Of a DNA stretch of 14,527 nt, positions 6,882-14,114 are shown piece after piece (within the stretch, counting starts at the first letter, position 1; every line of letters starts with the position of its first letter). The notes under the pieces are model-generated. The model was not told the origin of the DNA, searched no databases, and saw only the letters and a list, made by a program, of their open reading frames with translations. Source of the stretch: JAMCRM01 sp041685075. GTDB lineage: Bacteria > Acidobacteriota > Terriglobia > Bryobacterales > Bryobacteraceae. Location of the stretch: contig JAWLGN010000135.1 in NCBI GenBank assembly GCA_041685075.1, positions 1-14,527 on the forward strand, read 5' to 3'. The translations under genes and the position numbers were made by a program.

Positions 6882-9341
6882 ATGCATTCGAATACCGCGC
6901 ACGGGCCGGCTGGGTTTCCGCCCCTCAGGTCCGTTCTGCGCCTGGCACTTTCTTTTCTGCTACTGGTTCTAGTGGCTTCGCCTGTCATGGCGCAGCACGA
7001 GGGCGGCGGCGAAGCCAACCTGGTTTTGCCCGACCTCGACGCGGCAACGTTCCTGGGCGGGATAGGCGGCCGCACGGTGCTGATGGTCGGCCTGCTGGCC
7101 AGCGCTCTGGGCATGCTGTTCGGCCTGACGATTTACAAGCGCCTGCGCGACCTGCCGGTACATGCGGCGATGCGCGAGGTTTCCGAGCTGATTTACGAAA
7201 CCTGCAAGACCTACCTCGCGACCCAGGGCAGGTTCCTGATTCTGCTCGAACTCCTGATCGCGGCGATCATCGCTTTCTATTTCGGTTTTCTGCAGGGCTT
7301 CGAGGTCTCCCGCGTGCTGATCATCCTGATCTTCAGCGTGATCGGCATTTCGGGCAGCTTCCTGGTGGCCGCGTTCGGCATGCGCGTCAACACGTTCGCC
7401 AACTCGCGCACGTCCCACGCCAGCCTTACCGGAAAGGCGTTCCCCTGCTATGACATTCCGCTGCAGGCGGGAATGAGCATCGGGATGCTGCTGATCTCGG
7501 TCGAGCTGCTGATCATGCTGTTCATCCTGCTGGCGGTGCCGGGCAATCTGGCCGGACCGTGCTTCATCGGCTTCGCCATCGGCGAGTCGCTGGGCGCAGC
7601 CGTGTTGCGCGTGGCGGGCGGCATCTTCACCAAGATTGCCGATATCGGCTCGGACCTGATGAAGATCGTCTTCAAGATCAAGGAAGACGACGCGCGCAAC
7701 CCGGGCGTCATCGCGGACTGCGTGGGCGACAACGCAGGCGATTCGGTAGGGCCCTCGGCCGACGGTTTCGAAACCTACGGCGTCACGGGCGTGGCGCTCG
7801 TCACCTTCATCATGCTGGCGGTGGCCAACCCCGTGGTGCAGGTGCAATTGCTGGTGTGGATCTTCTCCATGCGCGTCATGATGGTGATCGCCTCCGGCGT
7901 GAGCTACTTCGTCAATGGCGCCATCGCGAGAGCCCGGTACGGCAGCGCCGAAAAGTTCAATTTCGAAGCGCCGCTCACCTCGCTGGTGTGGCTGACCTCC
8001 CTGCTCTCGATCACCGCGACCTTCGTGGTCAGCTATTTCATGATCCCGAGCCTCGGCGGCGACACGTCGCTGTGGTGGAAGCTCTCCGTCATCATCAGTT
8101 GCGGCACGCTTGCCGGCGCGCTGATTCCCGAATTAGTCAAGATATTCACCTCTACCAACTCGCGGCACGTGCGTGAGATCGTAACCAGCTCGCGCGAAGG
8201 CGGCGCCTCGCTGAACATTCTTTCCGGTTTCGTGGCCGGCAATTTCAGCGCTTACTGGCTGGGCCTGGCGGTGATTCTGCTGATGAGCATCGCCTATGCG
8301 GTCAGCACCATGGGACTGAGCCTCCTGATGGTGGCGCCGGCCGTGTTCGCCTTCGGACTGGTGGCCTTCGGCTTCCTGGGTATGGGACCGGTGACCATCG
8401 CGGTGGACAGCTACGGCCCGGTGACGGATAACGCGCAGTCGGTCTACGAGCTGTCGACCATCGAGGAGCAGCCGAATATCTCCGCCGAGTTCCAGCGGCA
8501 GTTCGGCTTCGCCCCGCAGTTCGAGAAGGCCAAAGAGAACCTGGAAGAGAACGACGGCGCGGGCAACACGTTCAAGGCGACCTCCAAGCCGGTGCTGATC
8601 GGCACGGCGGTGGTGGGGGCGACAACCATGATCTTCGCCACCATCGTGATGCTGACGCACGGGCTGACGCAGAACCTGGACAAGCTCTCCCTGCTCCACC
8701 CGCCCTTCCTGCTCGGCCTCATCATGGGCGGCGCGGTGATCTACTGGTTCACCGGCGCTGCCACCCAGGCGGTTTCGACGGGCGCCTACCGCGCGGTGGA
8801 GTTCATCAAGAACAACATCAAGCTCGAAGGCTCCACCCGGGCTTCGATTGCGGACTCCAAGAAGGTCGTCGAGATCTGCACCCAGTATGCGCAGAAGGGC
8901 ATGTTCAACATCTTCATGACCGTGTTCTTCTCCACCCTGGCGTTCGCGTTCCTCGAGCCGTTCTTCTTCGTGGGCTACCTGATGTCGATCGCGCTGTTCG
9001 GGCTGTTCCAGGCCATTTTCATGGCCAACGCCGGCGGCGCCTGGGACAACGCGAAGAAGGTGGTGGAGACGGAGCTGCGCGCCAAGGGTACGGAACTGCA
9101 CGACGCGACGGTGGTGGGCGACACGGTGGGCGATCCCTTCAAGGACACCAGCTCTGTGGCCCTGAACCCCATCATCAAGTTCACCACGCTGTTCGGCCTG
9201 CTGGCGGTGGAACTGGCCGTGTCGATGACGCGGCAGCAGGGTCCCACCCTCAGCCTGGTGCTTTCGGCGATCTTCCTGGTGTGCTCCATGATCTTCGTCT
9301 ACCGCAGCTTCTACGGCATGCGGATCGAACACAAGCAGTAG
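6882..9341 (+). CDS. hppA: Divergent K+-independent-type membrane pyrophosphatase (ion-pumping)
   Basis: An 819-aa polytopic membrane protein that couples PPi hydrolysis to ion export. The ATG at 6882 is preceded by GGAGGG at 10 nt; upstream in-frame ATG 6780 lacks such a site. Residues 1-37 look like a cleavable signal peptide ending PVMA before QHE. Catalytic blocks are present: DCVGDNAGDSVG with Asp279/283/287, ADGFETYG with gate-type Glu297, DSYGPVTDNA (509-518), AGGAWDNAKK (717-726) and VVGDTVGDPFKDT (744-756). Lys565 in GNTFKATSKP occupies the position that is Lys in K+-independent and Ala in K+-dependent enzymes. The substrate block reads SDLMKIVFKIKEDDARNPG, one residue shorter than the usual DLVGKVEAGIPEDDPRNP, and there is about 19 residues more than in the neighbour between DNA and GNT (518-560). 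These traits suggest the evolutionarily divergent, Na+-regulated H+-pumping branch; which ion moves is inference. Confidence 0.93.
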   Translation: MHSNTAHGPAGFPPLRSVLRLALSFLLLVLVASPVMAQHEGGGEANLVLPDLDAATFLGGIGGRTVLMVGLLASALGMLFGLTIYKRLRDLPVHAAMREVSELIYETCKTYLATQGRFLILLELLIAAIIAFYFGFLQGFEVSRVLIILIFSVIGISGSFLVAAFGMRVNTFANSRTSHASLTGKAFPCYDIPLQAGMSIGMLLISVELLIMLFILLAVPGNLAGPCFIGFAIGESLGAAVLRVAGGIFTKIADIGSDLMKIVFKIKEDDARNPGVIADCVGDNAGDSVGPSADGFETYGVTGVALVTFIMLAVANPVVQVQLLVWIFSMRVMMVIASGVSYFVNGAIARARYGSAEKFNFEAPLTSLVWLTSLLSITATFVVSYFMIPSLGGDTSLWWKLSVIISCGTLAGALIPELVKIFTSTNSRHVREIVTSSREGGASLNILSGFVAGNFSAYWLGLAVILLMSIAYAVSTMGLSLLMVAPAVFAFGLVAFGFLGMGPVTIAVDSYGPVTDNAQSVYELSTIEEQPNISAEFQRQFGFAPQFEKAKENLEENDGAGNTFKATSKPVLIGTAVVGATTMIFATIVMLTHGLTQNLDKLSLLHPPFLLGLIMGGAVIYWFTGAATQAVSTGAYRAVEFIKNNIKLEGSTRASIADSKKVVEICTQYAQKGMFNIFMTVFFSTLAFAFLEPFFFVGYLMSIALFGLFQAIFMANAGGAWDNAKKVVETELRAKGTELHDATVVGDTVGDPFKDTSSVALNPIIKFTTLFGLLAVELAVSMTRQQGPTLSLVLSAIFLVCSMIFVYRSFYGMRIEHKQ

Positions 9342-9354
9342 TCCGCTGGACTGG

Positions 9355-9393
9355 AAAAGCCCGCGCGGTTCTCTCCCGCGCGGGCTTTTTTTT
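9355..9393 (+). terminator. Strong intrinsic terminator after the first pyrophosphatase
   Basis: A perfect 14-bp stem (9355-9368 with 9376-9389, core GCCCGCGCGG/CCGCGCGGGC), a 7-nt loop TTCTCTC, and an eight-T tract (9386-9393) beginning 14 nt after the stop codon. The A/T ends make it partly bidirectional. It should separate the two pyrophosphatase genes into different transcripts. Confidence 0.93.
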
Positions 9394-9417
9394 GCGTACT
9401 ACAGCGCTCAAGTGGTA

Positions 9418-9434
9418 CCGGCCGGACCGGCCGG
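9418..9434. repeat. Double CCGGCCGG palindrome between the pyrophosphatase genes
   Basis: Two copies of the 8-bp palindrome CCGGCCGG separated by one A (9418-9425 and 9427-9434), so the 17-bp unit is both a direct and an inverted repeat. It lies between the terminator and the second pyrophosphatase, where its promoter should be. It could be an operator, or chance in GC-rich DNA. I could not find a convincing -35/-10 pair in 9394-9567. Confidence 0.4.
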
Positions 9435-9567
9435 GGTTGTCCTTGCTATCGTACACTTTCCCGCCACATAGGGGCGCTGTATGGCCCACATCACCGAGGA
9501 GGTGTCCCACCTTTCGATAAGATTGTACTCAAGCGCTGAAGTTCCCCCCGGAGGAGAATTGGAAGCC

Positions 9568-11769
9568 ATGGCACGATGGACGCACGGACCCGCCCTGTGG
9601 CTGCAAGTGGGGGAGCCGGCCGGCGAGGGTGCCGGTTATCTCTATGCCGTCCTGCTGATCAGCATCCTGTCGCTCGCCGCCGCGGCGGCGCTGGCCAAGT
9701 ACGTTATCGGCCATGATACGGGCACGCCCGAGATGCGCAGAATCTCGGATGCCATCCGGGTGGGCGCGGAGGCTTTCCTGCGGCGCCAGTACCGGACCAT
9801 CATCGGTCTTGCGGTGGTTCTGGCCGTGGTCATTTTCCTGGGTTACCTGTACGGCAGGGACATGACCCTGGCGGTGCGGATGACCATTTCGTTCCTCGCC
9901 GGCGCGGCCTGCTCGCTGTTGGCGGGCCTGAGCGGAATGTGGGTATCGATCCGCGCGAATATCCGGGTGGCTTCGGCGGCCCGCACGAGTCTGAACCAGG
10001 CGCTCCAGATCGCTTTGCGCGGCGGCGCGGTGACGGGGCTGAGCGTGGTGGCGCTCTCGCTGCTGGGCGTGGGGGTGCTGTTCCTGGTGTTCGGCGGCCT
10101 GGAGAATCCCCGCGGGGTTCCGGTGCAGATTGTGGCGTTCGGCTTCGGCGCTAGTTTTGTGGCGCTGTTCGCCCAGTTGGGAGGCGGTATCTACACCAAG
10201 GCCGCCGACGTGGGCGCGGATCTGGTGGGCAAGGTGGAAGCCGGGATTCCCGAAGACGACCCCCGTAACCCGGCCGTGATCGCGGACCTGGTGGGCGATA
10301 ATGTGGGCGATTGCGCGGGCCGCGGCGCCGACCTGTTCGAATCCACCGCCGCCGAAAACATCGGCGCCATGATCCTCGGGGTGGCGCTCTTTCCGGTCTT
10401 CGGCTTGAAGGGCATCCTCTTCCCGCTGGTAGCGCGCGCCTTCGGCCTGATCGCTTCCACCGTGGCGATCATGATGGTCCGCACCGACGAAAACGAAGAT
10501 CCCATGAAGGCCCTGAACCGCGGCTATTACGTGACCACCGTGCTGGCCCTGGTAGGTTTTTACGCGGCCGTCTACCTGCTGCTGCAAGGAAACACGATGC
10601 TGTTTTTGGCCGGCGTGGTGGGCATTCTCACCAGCTTCGCCTACGTGTACATCACCCAGTACTACACGGAGGACAAGTACCGCCCGGTGCAGTCGATTGC
10701 GGAGAGCTGCAAGACGGGACCCGCCACCACCATCATCACCGGCTTCGCGGTGGGGCTGGAGTGCGTGGCGGCGCCGGTCATCGTGATCTCGGCGGCCATT
10801 CTCGGCTCCTACTACCTGGGCGCCCACTCCGGACTGACCGACCCCACCACGGGCGCGCTGCTCTCCGAGCAGGCGGCGGGCCTCTACGGAACCGCCATCG
10901 CCACCATGGGGATGCTTTCCACCGCGGCCTACATTCTCGCCATGGACACCTTCGGACCGATTACGGACAACGCCGGGGGCATCATCGAAATGTCGCAGCA
11001 ACCGCAGGAGATTCGCGACCGCACGGACCGGCTCGACGCGGTGGGCAACACCACCAAGGCCCTGACCAAGGGTTATGCCGTGGGCAGCGCCGCGCTGGCC
11101 GCCTTCCTGCTCTTCACCGCGTACATCGACGAGGTAAAGATGGTGCTGGCCGAGGCCGGCCGCGCGGTTCCCATCTTCACCATCGATATCGGCCACGTGC
11201 CGGTCTTCGTGGGCGCGCTGATAGGCGCCATGATCGTCTTCCTGTTCAGCGCCTGGGCCATCCGCGCGGTGGGCAAGGTCGCCCAGACCGTGATCGAGGA
11301 GGTGCGCCGGCAGTTCAAAGCCAACCCGGAGATCATGGAAGGCACCGCCGATCCGGATTACGGGACCTGCGTGGACATCGTGACCAAGGGCGCCCTGAAG
11401 GCCATGGTGCTCCCCGGGTTGCTTCCCGTGGTGGGACCGGTGGCGCTGGGCCTGATCTTCCGGCACTTCACCAACGCGGCCGACGGTACGCCGGTCGGCG
11501 CGGCGGCGGTGGCGGCGCTCCTGATGGTGGGAACCATCGCCGGCATCCTGATGGCGCTGCTCATGAACAACAGCGGCGGCGCCTGGGACAACGCCAAAAA
11601 GTTCATCGAAGCGGGCGCCTACGGGGGCAAAGGCTCTTACGCCCACAAAGCCTCGGTGGTGGGGGACACGGTAGGGGACCCCTTCAAGGACACCGCCGGC
11701 CCGTCGCTGCACGTGCTGGTGAAGCTGCTGGCCACCATCACGCTGGTAGCGGCCCCACTGTTCCTGTAG
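9568..11769 (+). CDS. hppA: K+-independent H+-translocating membrane pyrophosphatase
   Basis: A 733-aa protein with about 16 hydrophobic segments that pumps H+ across the cytoplasmic membrane using PPi. All signature blocks are canonical: GGGIYTKAADVGADLVGKVE with Lys222, EDDPRNPAVIADLVGDNVGDCAG with Asp240/244/248, ADLFEST with gate Glu258, MDTFGPITDNAGGIIEM, NNSGGAWDNAKK, and VVGDTVGDPFKDTAGPS with Asp700/704, Lys707 and Asp708. The diagnostic stretch GNTTKALTKG has Lys497 and Thr500, the K+-independent proton-pump signature (K+-dependent enzymes have Ala and Gly). The ATG at 9568 is preceded by GGAGGAG 11 nt upstream and GGAAG closer in; the frame is open to 9481 but that extension is polar and atypical. 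It follows the terminator of its paralogue by about 175 nt, so it is probably its own unit. No T-tailed terminator follows. Confidence 0.97.
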   Translation: MARWTHGPALWLQVGEPAGEGAGYLYAVLLISILSLAAAAALAKYVIGHDTGTPEMRRISDAIRVGAEAFLRRQYRTIIGLAVVLAVVIFLGYLYGRDMTLAVRMTISFLAGAACSLLAGLSGMWVSIRANIRVASAARTSLNQALQIALRGGAVTGLSVVALSLLGVGVLFLVFGGLENPRGVPVQIVAFGFGASFVALFAQLGGGIYTKAADVGADLVGKVEAGIPEDDPRNPAVIADLVGDNVGDCAGRGADLFESTAAENIGAMILGVALFPVFGLKGILFPLVARAFGLIASTVAIMMVRTDENEDPMKALNRGYYVTTVLALVGFYAAVYLLLQGNTMLFLAGVVGILTSFAYVYITQYYTEDKYRPVQSIAESCKTGPATTIITGFAVGLECVAAPVIVISAAILGSYYLGAHSGLTDPTTGALLSEQAAGLYGTAIATMGMLSTAAYILAMDTFGPITDNAGGIIEMSQQPQEIRDRTDRLDAVGNTTKALTKGYAVGSAALAAFLLFTAYIDEVKMVLAEAGRAVPIFTIDIGHVPVFVGALIGAMIVFLFSAWAIRAVGKVAQTVIEEVRRQFKANPEIMEGTADPDYGTCVDIVTKGALKAMVLPGLLPVVGPVALGLIFRHFTNAADGTPVGAAAVAALLMVGTIAGILMALLMNNSGGAWDNAKKFIEAGAYGGKGSYAHKASVVGDTVGDPFKDTAGPSLHVLVKLLATITLVAAPLFL

Positions 11770-11822
11770 TCCGGCTCCGTGCGCGCGGCGTTCGCAAACA
11801 CACAGCGCCGCGGCGGAACGGG

Positions 11823-11851
11823 TTGACACGCCCGCCAAGTAACATTACCAT
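11823..11851 (+). promoter_or_regulatory. Promoter of the arsR-type/AHSA1 operon
   Basis: TTGACA (11823-11828) is a perfect -35 element, followed after 17 nt by TACCAT (11846-11851, 4/6 match to -10). Predicted transcription start is near 11858, giving a leader of about 16 nt with no Shine-Dalgarno sequence before the ATG at 11874. Confidence 0.72.
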
Positions 11852-11873
11852 ACGGTTATTAAACCGTTCGGCT
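11845..11873 (+). promoter_or_regulatory. Tandem operator-like inverted repeats for the ArsR-type repressor
   Basis: Box 1, TTACCATACGGTTA (11845-11858), is a near-palindrome that contains the -10 hexamer. Box 2, AACCGTTCGGCT (11862-11873), is a weaker dyad abutting the start codon; their centres are 16 bp apart. Between them is a perfect dyad ACGGTT-ATTA-AACCGT (11852-11867). ACC/GGT half-sites of this kind are typical of repressors in ArsR-AHSA1 pairs. A bound dimer here would cover the -10 element and the translation start, implying autorepression. No binding data are available; the operator call is inference from symmetry and position. Confidence 0.55.
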
Positions 11874-12260
11874 ATGGAACTGAACGCATCCAAGCGCCTC
11901 GACGACACCTTCCTGGCGCTGGCCGACCCGACGCGCCGCGCCATTCTGGCGCGCCTCGCGCGCGGGGAGGCTTCGGTCCGGGAACTCGCCGAGCCCTTCG
12001 CCATCAGCCAGCCTGCCATCTCCAAGCACCTGAAAATTCTGGAGCGCGCGGGGCTGATCCGCGCCGGGCAGGACGCGCAGCGCCGGCCGCGCCGGCTGGA
12101 GGGGAAGCCGCTCGCAGAAGCGGCCGCCTGGCTCGAGCGGTATCGCGCCACCTGGGAGGCGAATTTTACCCGCCTGGAGGGAGTCCTCGAAGAGATCGGG
12201 CGCAGGCCCTCCAAAACGAAACGTGCGCGCAAGCGAACCCGTCACAGGAGACACCTATGA
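11874..12260 (+). CDS. ArsR/SmtB-family winged-helix repressor paired with an AHSA1 protein
   Basis: A 128-aa DNA-binding regulator. Residues 8-70 are the winged helix (LADPTRRAILARLA, then SVRELAEPFAISQPAISKHLKILERAGLI; recognition helix about 44-55). Residues 74-107 (LEGKPLAEAAAWLERYRATWEANFTRLEGVLEEI) are the helical dimer extension typical of the subgroup that sits beside SRPBCC/AHSA1 genes. There is no cysteine anywhere in the protein, so the thiol metal-binding site of classical ArsR/SmtB sensors is absent; the ligand is unknown. The last 19 residues (110-128) are unusually basic (RPSKTKRARKRTRHRRHL). The ATG at 11874 follows directly from the promoter and operator; the longer open frame reaching upstream to 10311 is a shadow of the pyrophosphatase gene. 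The stop overlaps the next start as ATGA, so the two genes are translationally coupled. Confidence 0.9.
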   Translation: MELNASKRLDDTFLALADPTRRAILARLARGEASVRELAEPFAISQPAISKHLKILERAGLIRAGQDAQRRPRRLEGKPLAEAAAWLERYRATWEANFTRLEGVLEEIGRRPSKTKRARKRTRHRRHL

Positions 12261-12781
12261 ATACCAAAGAGGGAGGCAAGGGGATGCAGACGACTATGGA
12301 GAAAGCGCAGGTCACCCTGCCGAGCGACCGCGAGGTGCAGGTGAGGCGCTCGTTCAAGGCGCCTCGGGCGCTCGTCTATAGGGCCTACACGGAACCGGAG
12401 TTGCTCCAGCGATGGCTGCTTGGGCCGCCCGGCTGGTCGATGCCGGTGTGCGAGATGGACGTTCGCCCCGGCGGCCAGTACCAGTGGCGGTGGAAGAACG
12501 ACGAGGAAGGCAGCGAGTTCGGCTTCAGCGGTACGTTCCGCGAGGTGGAGCCGCCCTCGAAGCTGGTGCACACGGAGATATACGATCCCGGAACGCTCGG
12601 CGGCTATCCCGGAGGCGAGGCCATCGTCACCGTGACCTTCACCGAACAAGACGGTCTCACCACCGTGACCACCCTCATCGACTACGGCTCGAAGCAGGTG
12701 CGCGACGGCGCCCTGGCGACCGGCATGACCGACGGCATGGAGCAGAGCTATCAGAACCTGGATCGCGTGCTGAAAGAGTAG
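12257..12781 (+). CDS. SRPBCC/AHSA1 (START-like) domain protein
   Basis: A 174-aa protein with one AHSA1-type START fold over about residues 25-173: FKAPRALVYRAYTEPELLQRWLLGPPGW (33-60), PGGQYQWRW (71-79), FSGTFREVEPPSKLVHTE (90-107), VTVTFTEQDGLTTVT (124-138) and a C-terminal helix (ATGMTDGMEQSYQNLDRVL, 154-172). The fold makes a hydrophobic cavity for a small ligand; Aha1 itself is a Hsp90 co-chaperone, but bacterial members mostly have no assigned function. The ATG at 12257 has AGGAG at about 6 nt; internal ATGs at codons 10 and 14 are possible and would remove a polar tail not typical of the domain. It overlaps the repressor stop by 4 nt and is presumably controlled by it. What the ligand or stress is cannot be read from the sequence. 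Confidence 0.9.
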   Translation: MNTKEGGKGMQTTMEKAQVTLPSDREVQVRRSFKAPRALVYRAYTEPELLQRWLLGPPGWSMPVCEMDVRPGGQYQWRWKNDEEGSEFGFSGTFREVEPPSKLVHTEIYDPGTLGGYPGGEAIVTVTFTEQDGLTTVTTLIDYGSKQVRDGALATGMTDGMEQSYQNLDRVLKE

Positions 12782-12836
12782 CGCGGCCCCCCGAGCGGCG
12801 CGGCAGCGGCCGTGATAGGCTGATCCGGGAGGTGCT

Positions 12837-14099
12837 ATGGTGACAGCCAATCGCCGCCGCTTTCTCTCCACCGCGCTGGGCGGAGGCCTTGCCGCCGCGC
12901 CGCTCGGTTCGGCCCAACCGGATCTCGCGGCCCGCTACGCCAGGCTCGACGCCGCGCTGAAGCAGCCGGTCCTGAAGAGACACCTGTTCAAGGCACCGGT
13001 CATCATCGAATCGCTCGAACTGCTGCGCTTGAATAACAGCTTTCTGTGCCGGGTCCGCTCCCGGGACGGCGCCGAGGGCATCTCCGTCGCGCACAGCGGC
13101 ATGAGAACCCTGTACCCCATCTTCCTAAGCAACCTGCGGCCGTTCTTTCCCGGCAAGGACGCGCGCGAACTGGACCTGATCCTTGAGAAGGTCTACACCT
13201 ACCGATTCAACTTCCGCTATAACGGCATCTCGCTTGGCCTGCCCCTGGCGACCATCGAGTTCGCCATCCTCGATATGCTCGGGCGCATGGTCCGCAAGCC
13301 GGTGGGAGAGTTGATCGGGGAGACTCAACGCCCCGAGGTGGGGGTCTACATCGCCACGGAATGGCGGGAGAAGCCGGTGGAGGAATCGATCCGGCTGATC
13401 CGCGACGCCGTGGCGGCCTACGACGCGCGCGCGCTGAAGATCAAAGTCGGGGGGCTGATGTTCATGACCACCGACATGCATGCCGAGGGCCCCGCCGGGC
13501 GCACCGAGAAGATCGTCCCGCTGGTGCGCAAAACCTTCGGCGACGATATGGCCCTGTATGCCGATTCGAACAGCTTCTACACCGTTCCGGAGGCCATCCG
13601 GGTGGGCAGGCTGCTGGAGGAGTACAAGTACCGCTACTTCGAAGAACCGGTGATGTTCGACCACCTGGAGGAGATCAAGCAGGTGGCCGACGCCCTCACG
13701 ATTCCCATCGCCAACGGCGAGCAGGACTACAGCTTCTACGGCTTCCGCTGGCTGCTCGCGCACGACGGCCTGGATATCGTGCAGCCGGACAACTACTACT
13801 TCGGGGGCCTCATCCGCTCGATGAAGGTGGCGCGCATGGCTGCCGCGTTCGGCAAGACCATCATCCCGCACATGTCCGGCGGCGGGCTGGGGTATCTCTA
13901 TAACATCCATTTCGTCTCGGCGGTGCCCAACGCCGGCGAGCACCACGAGTTCAAGGGCCTGGAAACCCACGCGCGCTTCGAGTGCAAGACCTCGCCGTTG
14001 AAGGTGGCGGGGGGCAAGATCAAGGTCCCCACCGGTCCCGGATTCGGCGTGGACTTCGATCCGGACTGGGTGGCGAAACACCGGCCCGTGAGCTTGTAA
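12837..14099 (+). CDS. Tat-exported enolase-superfamily (mandelate racemase-like) enzyme
   Basis: A 420-aa protein. Residues 1-26 are a twin-arginine signal (NRRRFLS, hydrophobic Ala/Gly/Leu core, GSA before Q27), so it is predicted to be exported folded to the periplasm. The rest is the MR/MLE two-domain form: capping domain about 50-165 and a TIM-barrel. Catalytic features: KIK motif with Lys201 and Lys203; metal ligands Asp243 (ADSNS), Glu in FEEP (269/270) and Glu295 (NGEQD); and Asp318 (QPDNYYFGG) with His345 (PHMSGG), matching the MR Asp270-His297 dyad. The full MR set implies enolisation of a carboxylate (racemase, epimerase or sugar-acid dehydratase); the substrate is not determinable. 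The ATG at 12837 follows GGGAGG by 4 nt. It starts 55 nt after the AHSA1 gene, so it may share that transcript, and converges on the DUF2203 gene. Confidence 0.93.
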   Translation: MVTANRRRFLSTALGGGLAAAPLGSAQPDLAARYARLDAALKQPVLKRHLFKAPVIIESLELLRLNNSFLCRVRSRDGAEGISVAHSGMRTLYPIFLSNLRPFFPGKDARELDLILEKVYTYRFNFRYNGISLGLPLATIEFAILDMLGRMVRKPVGELIGETQRPEVGVYIATEWREKPVEESIRLIRDAVAAYDARALKIKVGGLMFMTTDMHAEGPAGRTEKIVPLVRKTFGDDMALYADSNSFYTVPEAIRVGRLLEEYKYRYFEEPVMFDHLEEIKQVADALTIPIANGEQDYSFYGFRWLLAHDGLDIVQPDNYYFGGLIRSMKVARMAAAFGKTIIPHMSGGGLGYLYNIHFVSAVPNAGEHHEFKGLETHARFECKTSPLKVAGGKIKVPTGPGFGVDFDPDWVAKHRPVSL

Positions 14100-14114
14100 C
14101 AAGGTTAACGCGGG

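Noticed and set aside
11779..11817. Possible terminator after the second pyrophosphatase (CGCGGCG ... CGCCGCG)
   Set aside because: Only a 7-bp stem with a 15-nt or longer loop and no T tract; not enough to call.
9529..11838. Long open frame (769 codons) antisense to the second pyrophosphatase
   Set aside because: Composition is His/Arg/Gly-rich without any fold or family likeness, as expected for a shadow frame in high-GC coding DNA; the sense frame has all catalytic motifs.
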